Shown: positions 1 to 7,888 of the stretch, piece after piece
Layout: the number at the start of each line of letters is the position of its first letter
Position numbering within the stretch: position 1 is the first letter of the stretch
Source of the DNA: an uncultured Eubacteriales bacterium
GTDB taxonomy: Bacteria; Bacillota; Clostridia; Christensenellales; Aristaeellaceae
NCBI GenBank assembly: GCA_900550955.1
Contig: URUF01000032.1
Coordinates: 1-23,376, forward strand
Direction: 5' to 3'
DNA: 23,376 bases
Notes under the pieces: generated by a model
Database searches by the model: none
The model's input: only the letters and a program-made list of their open reading frames with translations
What the model was told of the DNA's origin: nothing
Program-made: the position numbers and the translations under genes

Positions 1-78
1 GGCAGTGGCCAGAACGACGATTGAGGTTGCGGGTCTGCGGCCCTCCGAACCTCCCTGGGGTTTCTCGGCAGTCTGAGT

Positions 79-178
79 CCAGGGGGTGACCCCCTGGGCC
101 CCGGGCTGCGCGCCATGGGGCGCGCAGGCGTTTGGGCCCTCTTGGGCGGGCGCGCCTTTCCTGCGGGCCGCAGCGGCC
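79..178. repeat. Intergenic cluster of GC-rich palindromes
   Basis: The gap before the first gene (1-206) shows no convincing coding sequence. It holds three hairpins. CCAGGGGG/CCCCCTGG lies at 79-97 with loop TGA. TGCGCGCC/GGCGCGCA lies at 107-126 with loop ATGG. GGCCG/CGGCC lies at 166-178. The first two match, in inverted orientation, a pair of hairpins at 7834-7876, so this is probably a copy of a dispersed intergenic element. No U-run follows any of them. The first 78 bases show nothing recognisable; the end of an upstream gene could not be seen. Confidence 0.55.
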
Positions 179-206
179 AAACCGCAAAACAAAGAAAGGA
201 TTTTCA

Positions 207-878
207 ATGATTACGCTTCAAGAAATCAAACAGAACGAAAGCATCAAAGCCCTTGTGCGCGCAGGCAACCGCTATCTGGAAACCCTGGGCTATACCGATC
301 ACGGCCCCCGGCATCTGGGCTACGTAAGCCGTACCGCCTCCGGCATTTTAAAAAGCCTTGGTTACAGCGAGCGCGAAATCGAGCTGGCGGCCATCGCCGG
401 CTGGGTGCACGACGTGGGCAACAGCATCAACCGGCACGACCATGGCCCCAACGGGGCCATTTTGCTCTTTCCCATTTTGCGGGAGGCGGGCATGGAAATT
501 GCCGATGTAATGGAGATTATCACCGCCGTGGGCAACCATGAGGAGCAAAGCGGCACGGTAAGCAGCGCCGTGTCCGCCGCGCTGGCCATCGCCGATAAAA
601 GCGACGCGCATAAAAGCCGCGTGCGCCACGGCAAGCCCGACCTGAACGACATCCACGACCGCGTCAATTTCGCCATCCAGGAAAACAGCGTCACGGTGGA
701 CCGCAAGCGCAGGATCATCCGTCAGGAGCTGAAAATGGACGATTCCTCCAGCGTTTTGGAGTATTTGAGCATTTATATGCCCCGCATTGTGATGTGCGAG
801 CAGGCGGCGGAGTTCCTGGGCCAGCATTTTGAGCTTTACATCAACGACCGGCCCGTGAACAACCGCGCGGGCCTGTAA
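207..878 (+). CDS. HD-domain metal-dependent phosphohydrolase-like protein
   Basis: This is a 223-aa soluble protein of the HD superfamily, whose members hydrolyse phosphate esters or nucleotides using one or two metal ions. Visible ligand candidates are H36 (in HGPRH), the H68-D69 pair (GWVHDVGN), H111 (NHEE) and D130 (IADKSD), spaced as expected for an HD fold. Start: an in-frame ATG at 132 lies inside the GC-rich palindromes and would add 25 unrelated residues. The ATG at 207 follows AAAGAAAGGA and begins the homologous-looking sequence, so it was chosen. The next gene starts 25 bases downstream and is probably co-transcribed. The substrate cannot be told from sequence, and no second catalytic or ppGpp-synthetase domain is present. 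Confidence 0.85.
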   Translation: MITLQEIKQNESIKALVRAGNRYLETLGYTDHGPRHLGYVSRTASGILKSLGYSEREIELAAIAGWVHDVGNSINRHDHGPNGAILLFPILREAGMEIADVMEIITAVGNHEEQSGTVSSAVSAALAIADKSDAHKSRVRHGKPDLNDIHDRVNFAIQENSVTVDRKRRIIRQELKMDDSSSVLEYLSIYMPRIVMCEQAAEFLGQHFELYINDRPVNNRAGL

Positions 879-903
879 GCCCGTTTTCCAAAGGAGGTAC
901 CCT

Positions 904-2898
904 ATGATTTGTGAGCATTGCGGCCATTCCATGCCGGACGGCTCGCTTACGTGCGATAACTGCGGCACCTATCTGGGCCGCTATGCCGGCGCCGCCGGGC
1001 AGGATACCGGCGTGCGCGCCATCCGCCAGGGACGGGTGAGCGCCTCCGCGCCTACCCTGCCATCGGATCAGGGCCGTATGCGCGAATACGGCGATTACGA
1101 CCTTTCCGCCCTGCCGGCGGCGGATGAACGGCGCGCCCCCAGGCGCAAGCCCGCGCCTGCCTATCAAAGCGGGCGTGGCAGCAGCCGCCCGGATACCCGG
1201 CGCGGCGTGCCGGTAAACGCGCATGGCCGTGTGCCGTCGGTGAAAAGCAAGCATGTCCGGGTGCATTCCGTCAAGCGGCGCCATGTGAACTGGATGCTTA
1301 TCGGCGTGGCTGTGGCGCTGGTGGCGATGGTCGCGGGAACGGCCTTCTACGTGTATATGAGCCGCAGCGACAGCGGCCAGCGCGCCGCCGCGCGCCGCAA
1401 CACCCTTGCGGCCACGGAGGGCATGTTCGCCCTGGCGCAGAATACCAAGGACCCCCTTGCGCAGGAGGAGCGCGAGGCGCTTTTAAAGCAATGGGGCGGC
1501 GTATCGCCCCAGGCGTACTGGCTGGCTGGTCAGGAGTATATGGACGCGGGCGACGTTCAGGCGGCCATTGTATGCTTCCGCATCGGCGACGTGGTAGACC
1601 CTGAAAATTACGACGGCCTGCTGCTTTTGGCCAACGCCTATGAGCTGGATGGACAGGACGGCCAGGCCGAGGCGCTGTACCTGCGGCTGGCAAACGATAT
1701 CAGCCCCTTCCGCAGCGAGGCCTACACCGCGCTGATTCGCATGTACCAGGCGCAGGACCGCGGGCCCGAGGCGGCGGATATGATGCTGACCGCCTACCAG
1801 AATACCGACCGCGAAACCTACCGCTTGCAGCGCAAGGAATATATCCCCCAAATGCCGGAAACCAGCCTGGCCGCCGGCCGCTACGAAATCAGCAAGATGG
1901 AGGAGAACATCGCTCTCACATCGCCGCAGGGGTACGATATTTACTATACTGTGGATGAGGGGGCCGCCCTGCCCGAGGAGGGGACCCTGTGCGAGAACGG
2001 GCAGATTATCCCTAAGGAGGGCAGCGTGACGCTGCGCGCCGTGTGCGTAAGCGACAAGCTGGTCAGCGACGAGCTGCGCGTTTCCTATACCTTTTATTAT
2101 CCCACGCCGCCTGCGCCCAAGTGCAACCTGGCCCCCGCCACCTACAAAACCAAGCGCGAGGTAAGCCTGCGCCCCGGCGAGCTTCAGGACGTAACCCGCA
2201 AGGAGGCCGAGGAGATCGCCAGCTATTACCGCTATTACTATACCATTGACGGCTCCACCCCCACGGAGGAAAGCCCGGAATACGATGGAACGCCCATCCA
2301 GCTACCCTCCGGCCGCGTAACGCTCAAGGCTGTGTGCGTAAACCAGTACGGCAAAATGAGCACGATGCTGGAGGTGAGCTACAAGTTCCTTGTCAAGCCC
2401 GACCCGCTGAATAAATACCGGGAGGCGGATACCTTCAGCGGCTTTAAGCTGAACGAAACCTCCATAGACGAGTTTACCGCCGCCTTTGGCAAGCCGGTTC
2501 GCGAGGTGGAAACCACCTACCTGGGCCTTGCAAACCAGGCGCGCCATTTGGATTACAACTGGGGCTATGCCGTATTCATCCTGGAAAACGGCGCCTGGCA
2601 GGTGGTGCGCGTGGAGATGAACCGCCAGATCGCCACCGCGCCGCGCGGCGTGGGCTTTGGCAGCACCGAGGACGAGATTGCCGCCGTGTATAAGGATTTT
2701 GGCCAGCTGCGCGCCGCCAACGGCACGCGCGGCCTGTATTACGACTATCCCGATGTGGGCCAGGTGCTTGTGAATGACGACGGTACGCGCACGGTGAAAT
2801 ATTCCTGCCAAATTTCCACCAGCAAGGTGTGGGTGCTGGAATACCACCTGGGCGCAAGCGGCAGGGTAGATAAGATTGTAAACTACTACCAGCCCTGA
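904..2898 (+). CDS. Zinc-ribbon, single-TM, TPR and chitobiase-C-like domain protein
   Basis: This is a 664-aa multidomain membrane protein. An N-terminal zinc ribbon has C3, C6, C17 and C20 in CxxC-x10-CxxC spacing. A basic, low-complexity linker (about 35-128) follows, then one hydrophobic helix at about 129-152. TPR-like helices span about 200-300. Two beta-sandwich segments at about 325-400 and 405-497 carry the YYT(V/I)D..G.P...G sequence typical of chitobiase/beta-hexosaminidase C-terminal (CHB_HEX_C) domains. The last about 155 residues form an unrecognised domain beginning FSGFKLNETS. With a cytoplasmic zinc ribbon, the TPR and sandwich domains would lie outside the membrane (inference). 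A strong AAAGGAGG site precedes the ATG. A wall or polysaccharide-associated role is plausible but not shown; it has no catalytic motif. Confidence 0.8.
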   Translation: MICEHCGHSMPDGSLTCDNCGTYLGRYAGAAGQDTGVRAIRQGRVSASAPTLPSDQGRMREYGDYDLSALPAADERRAPRRKPAPAYQSGRGSSRPDTRRGVPVNAHGRVPSVKSKHVRVHSVKRRHVNWMLIGVAVALVAMVAGTAFYVYMSRSDSGQRAAARRNTLAATEGMFALAQNTKDPLAQEEREALLKQWGGVSPQAYWLAGQEYMDAGDVQAAIVCFRIGDVVDPENYDGLLLLANAYELDGQDGQAEALYLRLANDISPFRSEAYTALIRMYQAQDRGPEAADMMLTAYQNTDRETYRLQRKEYIPQMPETSLAAGRYEISKMEENIALTSPQGYDIYYTVDEGAALPEEGTLCENGQIIPKEGSVTLRAVCVSDKLVSDELRVSYTFYYPTPPAPKCNLAPATYKTKREVSLRPGELQDVTRKEAEEIASYYRYYYTIDGSTPTEESPEYDGTPIQLPSGRVTLKAVCVNQYGKMSTMLEVSYKFLVKPDPLNKYREADTFSGFKLNETSIDEFTAAFGKPVREVETTYLGLANQARHLDYNWGYAVFILENGAWQVVRVEMNRQIATAPRGVGFGSTEDEIAAVYKDFGQLRAANGTRGLYYDYPDVGQVLVNDDGTRTVKYSCQISTSKVWVLEYHLGASGRVDKIVNYYQP

Positions 2899-2945
2899 GG
2901 GTAGATAGAAAGTAGAAATTTACGCGATAGGATAGCGGGGCGGCA

Positions 2946-2960
2946 TGAATTTCAAATTCA
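2946..2960. promoter_or_regulatory. Inverted repeat TGAATTT-C-AAATTCA in the leader of the 769-aa genes
   Basis: A perfect 7+7 inverted repeat with a one-base centre sits in the 135-base gap before the first solute-binding gene, in an AT-rich patch that stands out from the surrounding GC-rich sequence. It could be an operator. No convincing -35/-10 pair was found beside it, so the regulatory reading is tentative. Confidence 0.25.
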
Positions 2961-3033
2961 GGAAGAAAACGCCCAATGGAAACGTTCTATCAAACGGGAC
3001 GCGCATGCGCGCCCCAGAAGGAGGGAAGATCAA

Positions 3034-5343
3034 ATGAAATCCCATGTTTGGCGCGCGGCCTGCCTGGCGCTTGCGCTGTGCCTGCTTATGCCCGCCGCCC
3101 TGGCGGAGGGCGTGAACGCCAACTTTTACGCTACCAACGACTATGCCAGTATAAACGGCAGCTCGCTTACGGCCACCGGCGTGGCGGGCGATACGCTGTA
3201 CCTGCTTACAACCGCCAACCGTCCTGGGCGGCGGGACGCTTCGCTTGAGCGCTGGAAGCCCGGCATGGAGGCCCCGGAGGTGATCCTGACGGGGTTGAGC
3301 ACTTATTTTCAGGGGGACGGGGATAACGGGCAGGCGGTTGTGAACCGCCTGTTCAGCGACGGAGAAAGCCTTTACGGCCTGGATTACAGCTACCCCGAGG
3401 ATATGCGGGCCGCCGTTACGCACCTTGTGGACGCGCACGGAACGGCCGCCGTTACGCCCGTGTGCAAGCTGGACGTATCCTCGCTGAACAATAAGGAAAA
3501 CGGCTATGAGGAAATGGCGACCCTCATAAACGTGTTTGCCAGGGACGGCGTGCTTACCATGCTGGGTGTGTTTTATACGGCCAGCGGCAGCCAGTACCTG
3601 ATTACCCAGTACGACCTGAACACGGGTGAAATGCTGCGCCAGGCAAAGGAAAAGACCATCTTCTCCCTGTGCCCCTATAAGGACGGCGCGATGCTGGCGC
3701 TGGTAAGCCCGGAGGTAAAGCCGGACGAGCCGTCCGCGCCTGTTGAAATCGCCCGGTACGACGCCGCCGCGGACACGCTGGAAACGCTGGTAAAAACGGA
3801 CAAAACCAGCCTGAGCAGCCTTGTGTACAGCGCGGAAGCAGATACCGCCTATTATGCGGACGGCGCGGTTGTGTACGCCCTGCCCGGCGTAACGGGCGAG
3901 GCCAGGGTGAGCGCCTATTTGCCCATGCAGGTATGGCAGGAGCAAGCCCTGGCCTACCTGGACGGCGGCATGATTGTGCATGAAAGCTGGCAGGGCGTGT
4001 ACGTGCGGGCGCTGGACGCGCCCGGTATAAGCGAGGGTGCGCTGGTTGTTTACGGCGAGGGCGGCACCGATAAGCACGCCGCCGTGGTGGAAAAGCACCC
4101 GGAGCTGCCCGTTACCCTGAGCGATACCTATTATGGCACCATGGAGCAGCTTACCGCCGCCATGGTAAGCGGGGAGGATACCGTGGACGTGCTCAGGCTG
4201 GATGTGGGCAACACGCCCGTGGAACGCCTGATTCAAAAGGGCTACGCCGCCGATTTGAGCGGCTACCCGGAGCTGGTAGCCGTTGTGCAGCGCATGGACG
4301 GTGCCGTCAGGGATGTGCTGTACCGCGACGGCAAGCTTTATGGCGTGCCGGTTGACATAAGCGGCGGCATTGTTTCCGTAAATACAACGGTTATGGAAAC
4401 CCTCGGCCTTACCGAGGGCGACCTGCCCTCCACGTATATGGAGCTTTTGGACTTTGCCGCCAACTTCTATTACGACTACGGCGAGGAGCATCAGGACATC
4501 GCGCTGTTTGACAACCCCATGATGCGCAACGAGCTTTTTGAAAAAATCATGGCGCAGTATATCGCCCTGCAAATGCGCGCGGGCGAGGTGATCCAGTTTG
4601 ATACGCCGCTGATGCGTAAGCTGCTTGCCGCGCTGGACGCCATTGACTTTACGGAGCTGGACCCCTACGCCGAGCTTGGCGACGCCGCCTGGGAAGGCGA
4701 CGCCATGGACGAGTTTTATGAAAAGCAGGGCTTGTTCAGCCTGTATATGAGCGCTTCGCCCCGCAGCTTTGGCTATGAGGAAATGCGCCCGCTGGTGCTG
4801 GCGCTGGACGAGGGGATGGAGCCCATCATTCCCATGGATATGAGCATCCTGATCGTCAATCCCCGTACCGCGCACATGGATCAGGCGGCCCTGTATCTGA
4901 CGGAGTACGTGAAGCAGTACGACGCGGCCCGGGAAAACGTGATGCTCTTCCCCGATGAGAACGACCCCGTGCCCAACCCGTATTATGAAATCACCAAGCT
5001 AAGCTATGAGGAAAACATTAAGGAGCTGGACGCACGCCTGGAAAAGGCCGACGAAAGCGAAAAGGCCGCCCTGCGGGAGGAACGCAAGCGGATAGAGGGC
5101 TACCTTGAGGAAGTGGAAAAGGAGCGCATGAGCGTAACGGCCGAAATGCTTGCCGCCTACCGCGAAAAGATTGCGCCGTATATCTATGTAACGCGCCAAA
5201 CCCCGCTTACCGACTGGGGCAGCGAAACCGGCGGCGAGCTGCGCACGCAGATTGACCAGTACAACAGCGGGGCCATCGACATGGACACCTTCATCCGCGA
5301 GGTAGACAAGCGGGTGCGAATGATGATGCTGGAGGATCAATAG
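3034..5343 (+). CDS. Extracellular solute-binding protein with N-terminal propeller-like domain (paralogue 1)
   Basis: This is a 769-aa exported protein. A signal peptide of about 24 residues ends in ALA before EG, with no lipobox cysteine. Residues about 30-340 are short strand-rich repeats (for example TLYLLTT, SLYGLDY, TAYYADGAVVYAL) suggesting a beta-propeller. From about 345 the sequence resembles a family 1 solute-binding protein (GTDKH, LTAAMVSGEDTVDVL, PVERLIQKGYAADLSG, DGKLYGVPV). A highly charged coiled coil at about 658-698 is inserted near the C-terminus. Ordinary family 1 binding proteins are about 400-450 aa, so the extra propeller and coiled coil are distinctive. GAAGGAGGGAAG precedes the ATG. 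The gene is followed at once by an equal-length paralogue, then by two permeases. The ligand is unknown; carbohydrate is inferred from the permease type. Confidence 0.8.
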   Translation: MKSHVWRAACLALALCLLMPAALAEGVNANFYATNDYASINGSSLTATGVAGDTLYLLTTANRPGRRDASLERWKPGMEAPEVILTGLSTYFQGDGDNGQAVVNRLFSDGESLYGLDYSYPEDMRAAVTHLVDAHGTAAVTPVCKLDVSSLNNKENGYEEMATLINVFARDGVLTMLGVFYTASGSQYLITQYDLNTGEMLRQAKEKTIFSLCPYKDGAMLALVSPEVKPDEPSAPVEIARYDAAADTLETLVKTDKTSLSSLVYSAEADTAYYADGAVVYALPGVTGEARVSAYLPMQVWQEQALAYLDGGMIVHESWQGVYVRALDAPGISEGALVVYGEGGTDKHAAVVEKHPELPVTLSDTYYGTMEQLTAAMVSGEDTVDVLRLDVGNTPVERLIQKGYAADLSGYPELVAVVQRMDGAVRDVLYRDGKLYGVPVDISGGIVSVNTTVMETLGLTEGDLPSTYMELLDFAANFYYDYGEEHQDIALFDNPMMRNELFEKIMAQYIALQMRAGEVIQFDTPLMRKLLAALDAIDFTELDPYAELGDAAWEGDAMDEFYEKQGLFSLYMSASPRSFGYEEMRPLVLALDEGMEPIIPMDMSILIVNPRTAHMDQAALYLTEYVKQYDAARENVMLFPDENDPVPNPYYEITKLSYEENIKELDARLEKADESEKAALREERKRIEGYLEEVEKERMSVTAEMLAAYREKIAPYIYVTRQTPLTDWGSETGGELRTQIDQYNSGAIDMDTFIREVDKRVRMMMLEDQ

Positions 5344-5346
5344 ACA

Positions 5347-7656
5347 ATGATGAAACGAGCGCTTTCCCTTCTTTTGGCATTGGCAACGCTGTTTTGCTGC
5401 TTTGGCACAAGCGCTTCCGCCGTGATGATTGGCGCGGGAGCCGGCGCTGTTACCGTATACAGCAGCGATAGCGACGATATGGTTACAGCCGTAACCGCCA
5501 TAGGCGGCTCTTTATACCTGCTGCACCAGGGCGGGATGCTGACCACCCGCCCCGTTGATAAAAACGAGGAACTTGTCCTTGGCGAGGTGATGAACACCCA
5601 GGGGTACAGCGAAGCCCCCGTGCCGGACGAGGAGGGCCAGGCCCGGCTGGACAGGCTGTTCGCCTGGCAGGGCGAGCCCTACGGCCTGTGCACCGCCGCG
5701 GGCGAGGTGTGGCGGCTTTTGGATGAAAGCGGCGCGTTTGCCCCGGTAAAGCTGGAGGGGCCCGCGCTGGATACCTCCTCGTTAAACGGGGAGGTCCCGG
5801 GGGAGGGCTATTCCTATACGGCGGAGCTGAACAGCTTTTTCTGCCAGGGCGATTGGCTGTATTATACCGGACTGCTTTACGGCGAGGGGATGCCCGCATC
5901 CGTGGCCGGGCGCATCAGCCTGACCACCGGGCAGAAGCAGGATTTCGCCTGCCCCAAGCTTAGCGCGCTCGCCCCCGCCGGGGACGGGCAAATCATGGCC
6001 CTGCTGTATGACCGCACGGCCGCCTATTCCGTAAGCGGCAGCGACGATATCACGGCTCCTGCGCAGTACGGCGCGTTTGACCCCGAAAAGGACGCCGTCG
6101 CCTCCCCGGCGGATATCCCTACCGATAGCGCCATGGGCGGCTATACCATCGGCGGCGTGTGCTATGGCAACGGCACGCTGTATTACCGCGACGGCTCGCG
6201 CGTGATGGGCCTGGATGTAGCTACCGGCAAAACCCGCATCAGCGCCTACACGGGCGAGGGCATGTACGGCGGTATGAACGATTATGCCAACCTGTATGTG
6301 GACGGCTATTATGTAAGCTGCTCCTATGACGGCCTAAGCGTGCTCAAGCTAGACAGCGAAAGCCTGAAAAACGGCGCGCTTACCATTTTTGGCGAGTTCG
6401 GCACCGATGCGCATAAGAGCTTTTTGAAAAACTACCCGGATATTTCCGTGGATGTGAGCGGCGAATACACCAACGATATCGAACGCCTGACCCAGGCCAT
6501 GGTGTCCGACAGCGAAACCTTTGACGTGCTACTGCTAAGCATGGGCAGCATGCCCGTGGAACGCCTGATGCAGAAGGGCTATTGCGCCGACCTGAGCGGC
6601 GACAAGGAGCTTATGGACATTGCGAACCAAATGTATCCCAGCCTGCTTGAGCCCCTGACGCAGGATGGCAAGCTGTACGCCGTGCCTGTGGGCCTGTACG
6701 GCAACTGCTATGGCGTAAACATGGAAAAGTGGGAGGAGCTGGGCCTTACCGAGGACGACCTGCCCAAAACCGTTGGCGAGCTTTACGATTTTATCGCCAA
6801 CTGGGTATATGATTACGGCGAGGATCACCCCGATATCGCCCTGTTTGATTACAGCCAGGCCAATATGATGCTGTATTCCCTGCTGGTTAACAATTACATC
6901 GCCTACATGCAAAAGCGGGGCGAAAGCCTGCGCTTTGATACGCCGGTGTTTCGCAGCCTGATGGAAAGCTTCGGCGCGATTGATTTTGACGAGATCGCCA
7001 GCAACCAGGGCGATGAAGGCGATTACTGGCATTACGACGCGCTGTTTTCCACCACAATGTCGGTGGGGTATTTCAACAGGATGGGCAGCGCTGAGTACAA
7101 GCCGCTGTACCTGGCTATGGAGCAGGGCGGCGAGCCCTTTGTGGCCATGACCATGCAGGTGCTTGTGGTGAACCCGCGCACCAAGCGCATGAACGAGGCC
7201 ATGCTGTATGTGAAAAACTACCTGAACAACCTGGAAAAGGCCAGCGCGAATATCACCCTGTTCCCCAGCCATAACGACCCGGTGGAAAACAGCTATTACG
7301 AAAAGAACAAGCAGGACATCCAGAAATCCATTGAGAACGCGCAGAAGCGTCTGGAAACCGCCTCCGAGGAAAACAGGGCCGAGATTGAGGAGGAGCTGAA
7401 ATGGCTGAACGAAAGCCTTGAAAGCTGGGAGGAATACCGCTATGATGTAACGGCGGAGCAAATCGCGCAGTTCCGCGAGCAGGTAGCGCCCATTATGCAT
7501 ATTACCGGGCAGAGCGTGTTTATCAATGCCGACGCCTCGGCCAGCATCGAGGCCAACAAGCTGCTGATGCAGTATATGGAGGGCGCTATCAGCCTGGATC
7601 AGCTTGTGAAGGAGTTGGACCAGCGTGTGAAGCTGATGGAGCTGGAGGATAGGTAG
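5347..7656 (+). CDS. Extracellular solute-binding protein with N-terminal propeller-like domain (paralogue 2)
   Basis: This tandem paralogue of the preceding gene is also exactly 769 aa. A signal peptide ends near SASA. The propeller-like N-terminal half (SLYLLHQGG, WLYYTGLLYG, TLYYRDGSRVMGL) is followed by a solute-binding half with near-identical landmarks: FGTDAHKSF, PVERLMQKGYCADLSG, DYGEDHPDIALFD and VVNPRTKRMNEAMLYV. It carries the same charged coiled-coil insert at about 653-698 and ends in a matching helix (QRVKLMELEDR; KRVRMMMLEDQ in paralogue 1). The start lies 3 bases after the upstream stop. GGAGG at 5331-5335, inside the upstream gene, probably serves it, which implies translational coupling. 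The propeller halves look more diverged than the binding halves, consistent with duplication followed by divergence. The ligand is unknown. Confidence 0.8.
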   Translation: MMKRALSLLLALATLFCCFGTSASAVMIGAGAGAVTVYSSDSDDMVTAVTAIGGSLYLLHQGGMLTTRPVDKNEELVLGEVMNTQGYSEAPVPDEEGQARLDRLFAWQGEPYGLCTAAGEVWRLLDESGAFAPVKLEGPALDTSSLNGEVPGEGYSYTAELNSFFCQGDWLYYTGLLYGEGMPASVAGRISLTTGQKQDFACPKLSALAPAGDGQIMALLYDRTAAYSVSGSDDITAPAQYGAFDPEKDAVASPADIPTDSAMGGYTIGGVCYGNGTLYYRDGSRVMGLDVATGKTRISAYTGEGMYGGMNDYANLYVDGYYVSCSYDGLSVLKLDSESLKNGALTIFGEFGTDAHKSFLKNYPDISVDVSGEYTNDIERLTQAMVSDSETFDVLLLSMGSMPVERLMQKGYCADLSGDKELMDIANQMYPSLLEPLTQDGKLYAVPVGLYGNCYGVNMEKWEELGLTEDDLPKTVGELYDFIANWVYDYGEDHPDIALFDYSQANMMLYSLLVNNYIAYMQKRGESLRFDTPVFRSLMESFGAIDFDEIASNQGDEGDYWHYDALFSTTMSVGYFNRMGSAEYKPLYLAMEQGGEPFVAMTMQVLVVNPRTKRMNEAMLYVKNYLNNLEKASANITLFPSHNDPVENSYYEKNKQDIQKSIENAQKRLETASEENRAEIEEELKWLNESLESWEEYRYDVTAEQIAQFREQVAPIMHITGQSVFINADASASIEANKLLMQYMEGAISLDQLVKELDQRVKLMELEDR

Positions 7657-7712
7657 GAGCTGCTTGCGGCTGGGAAAGGGAAATACCGCGTTCGCAAGGG
7701 AAGGCGCAGGCC

Positions 7713-7876
7713 GGCCCGCGAAGGCGGGCCGTTCCCACCCAAGCCGCTTGGCAGCCATCGCCGCCAAGCGAGCCGGAGGGCTTTCCGCCCTCCGGCGGTA
7801 TGCTTTGCAACGCCAAACGCTTGCCCCGTCCCCGCGCGCCAAAGGCGCGCAGTGCGTAGGTTCAGGGGCGCCCCTG
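7713..7876. repeat. Stack of five hairpins or palindromes between solute-binding gene and permease
   Basis: The 232-base gap 7657-7888 holds consecutive perfect inverted repeats. They are GGCCCGC/GCGGGCC at 7713-7730, CGCTTGGC/GCCAAGCG at 7745-7770, GCCGGAGGG/CCCTCCGGC at 7772-7796, GCGCGCC/GGCGCGC at 7834-7850, and the 14-base palindrome CAGGGGCGCCCCTG at 7863-7876. The last two match the 79-126 element in reverse orientation. An open frame runs through into the permease, but its 75 residues look like translated repeat. The element may reduce read-through or protect the upstream mRNA, lowering permease expression relative to the binding proteins. Confidence 0.6.
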
Positions 7877-7888
7877 GGGGAGGAAGGT

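Noticed and set aside
132..206. N-terminal extension of the HD protein from ATG 132
   Set aside because: The 25 residues come from the GC-rich palindromes, while ATG 207 has a purine-rich site at the right distance and starts the family-like sequence.
2977..2990. Possible catabolite-response (cre) site TGGAAACGTTCTAT
   Set aside because: The AACGTT core fits, but the 3' half lacks the required CA end and a second position mismatches, so the match is not better than chance in this composition.
2920..4875. Long minus-strand open frame of 651 codons opposite the first 769-aa gene
   Set aside because: It is the antisense shadow of a GC-rich coding gene; its translation is rich in His, Val and Gly without domain pattern, and the + strand gene has a signal peptide, ribosome binding site and paralogue.
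7664..7888. 75-residue N-terminal extension of the first permease
   Set aside because: It is translated hairpin repeat with no similarity to permease N-termini, and a good ribosome binding site precedes ATG 7889.
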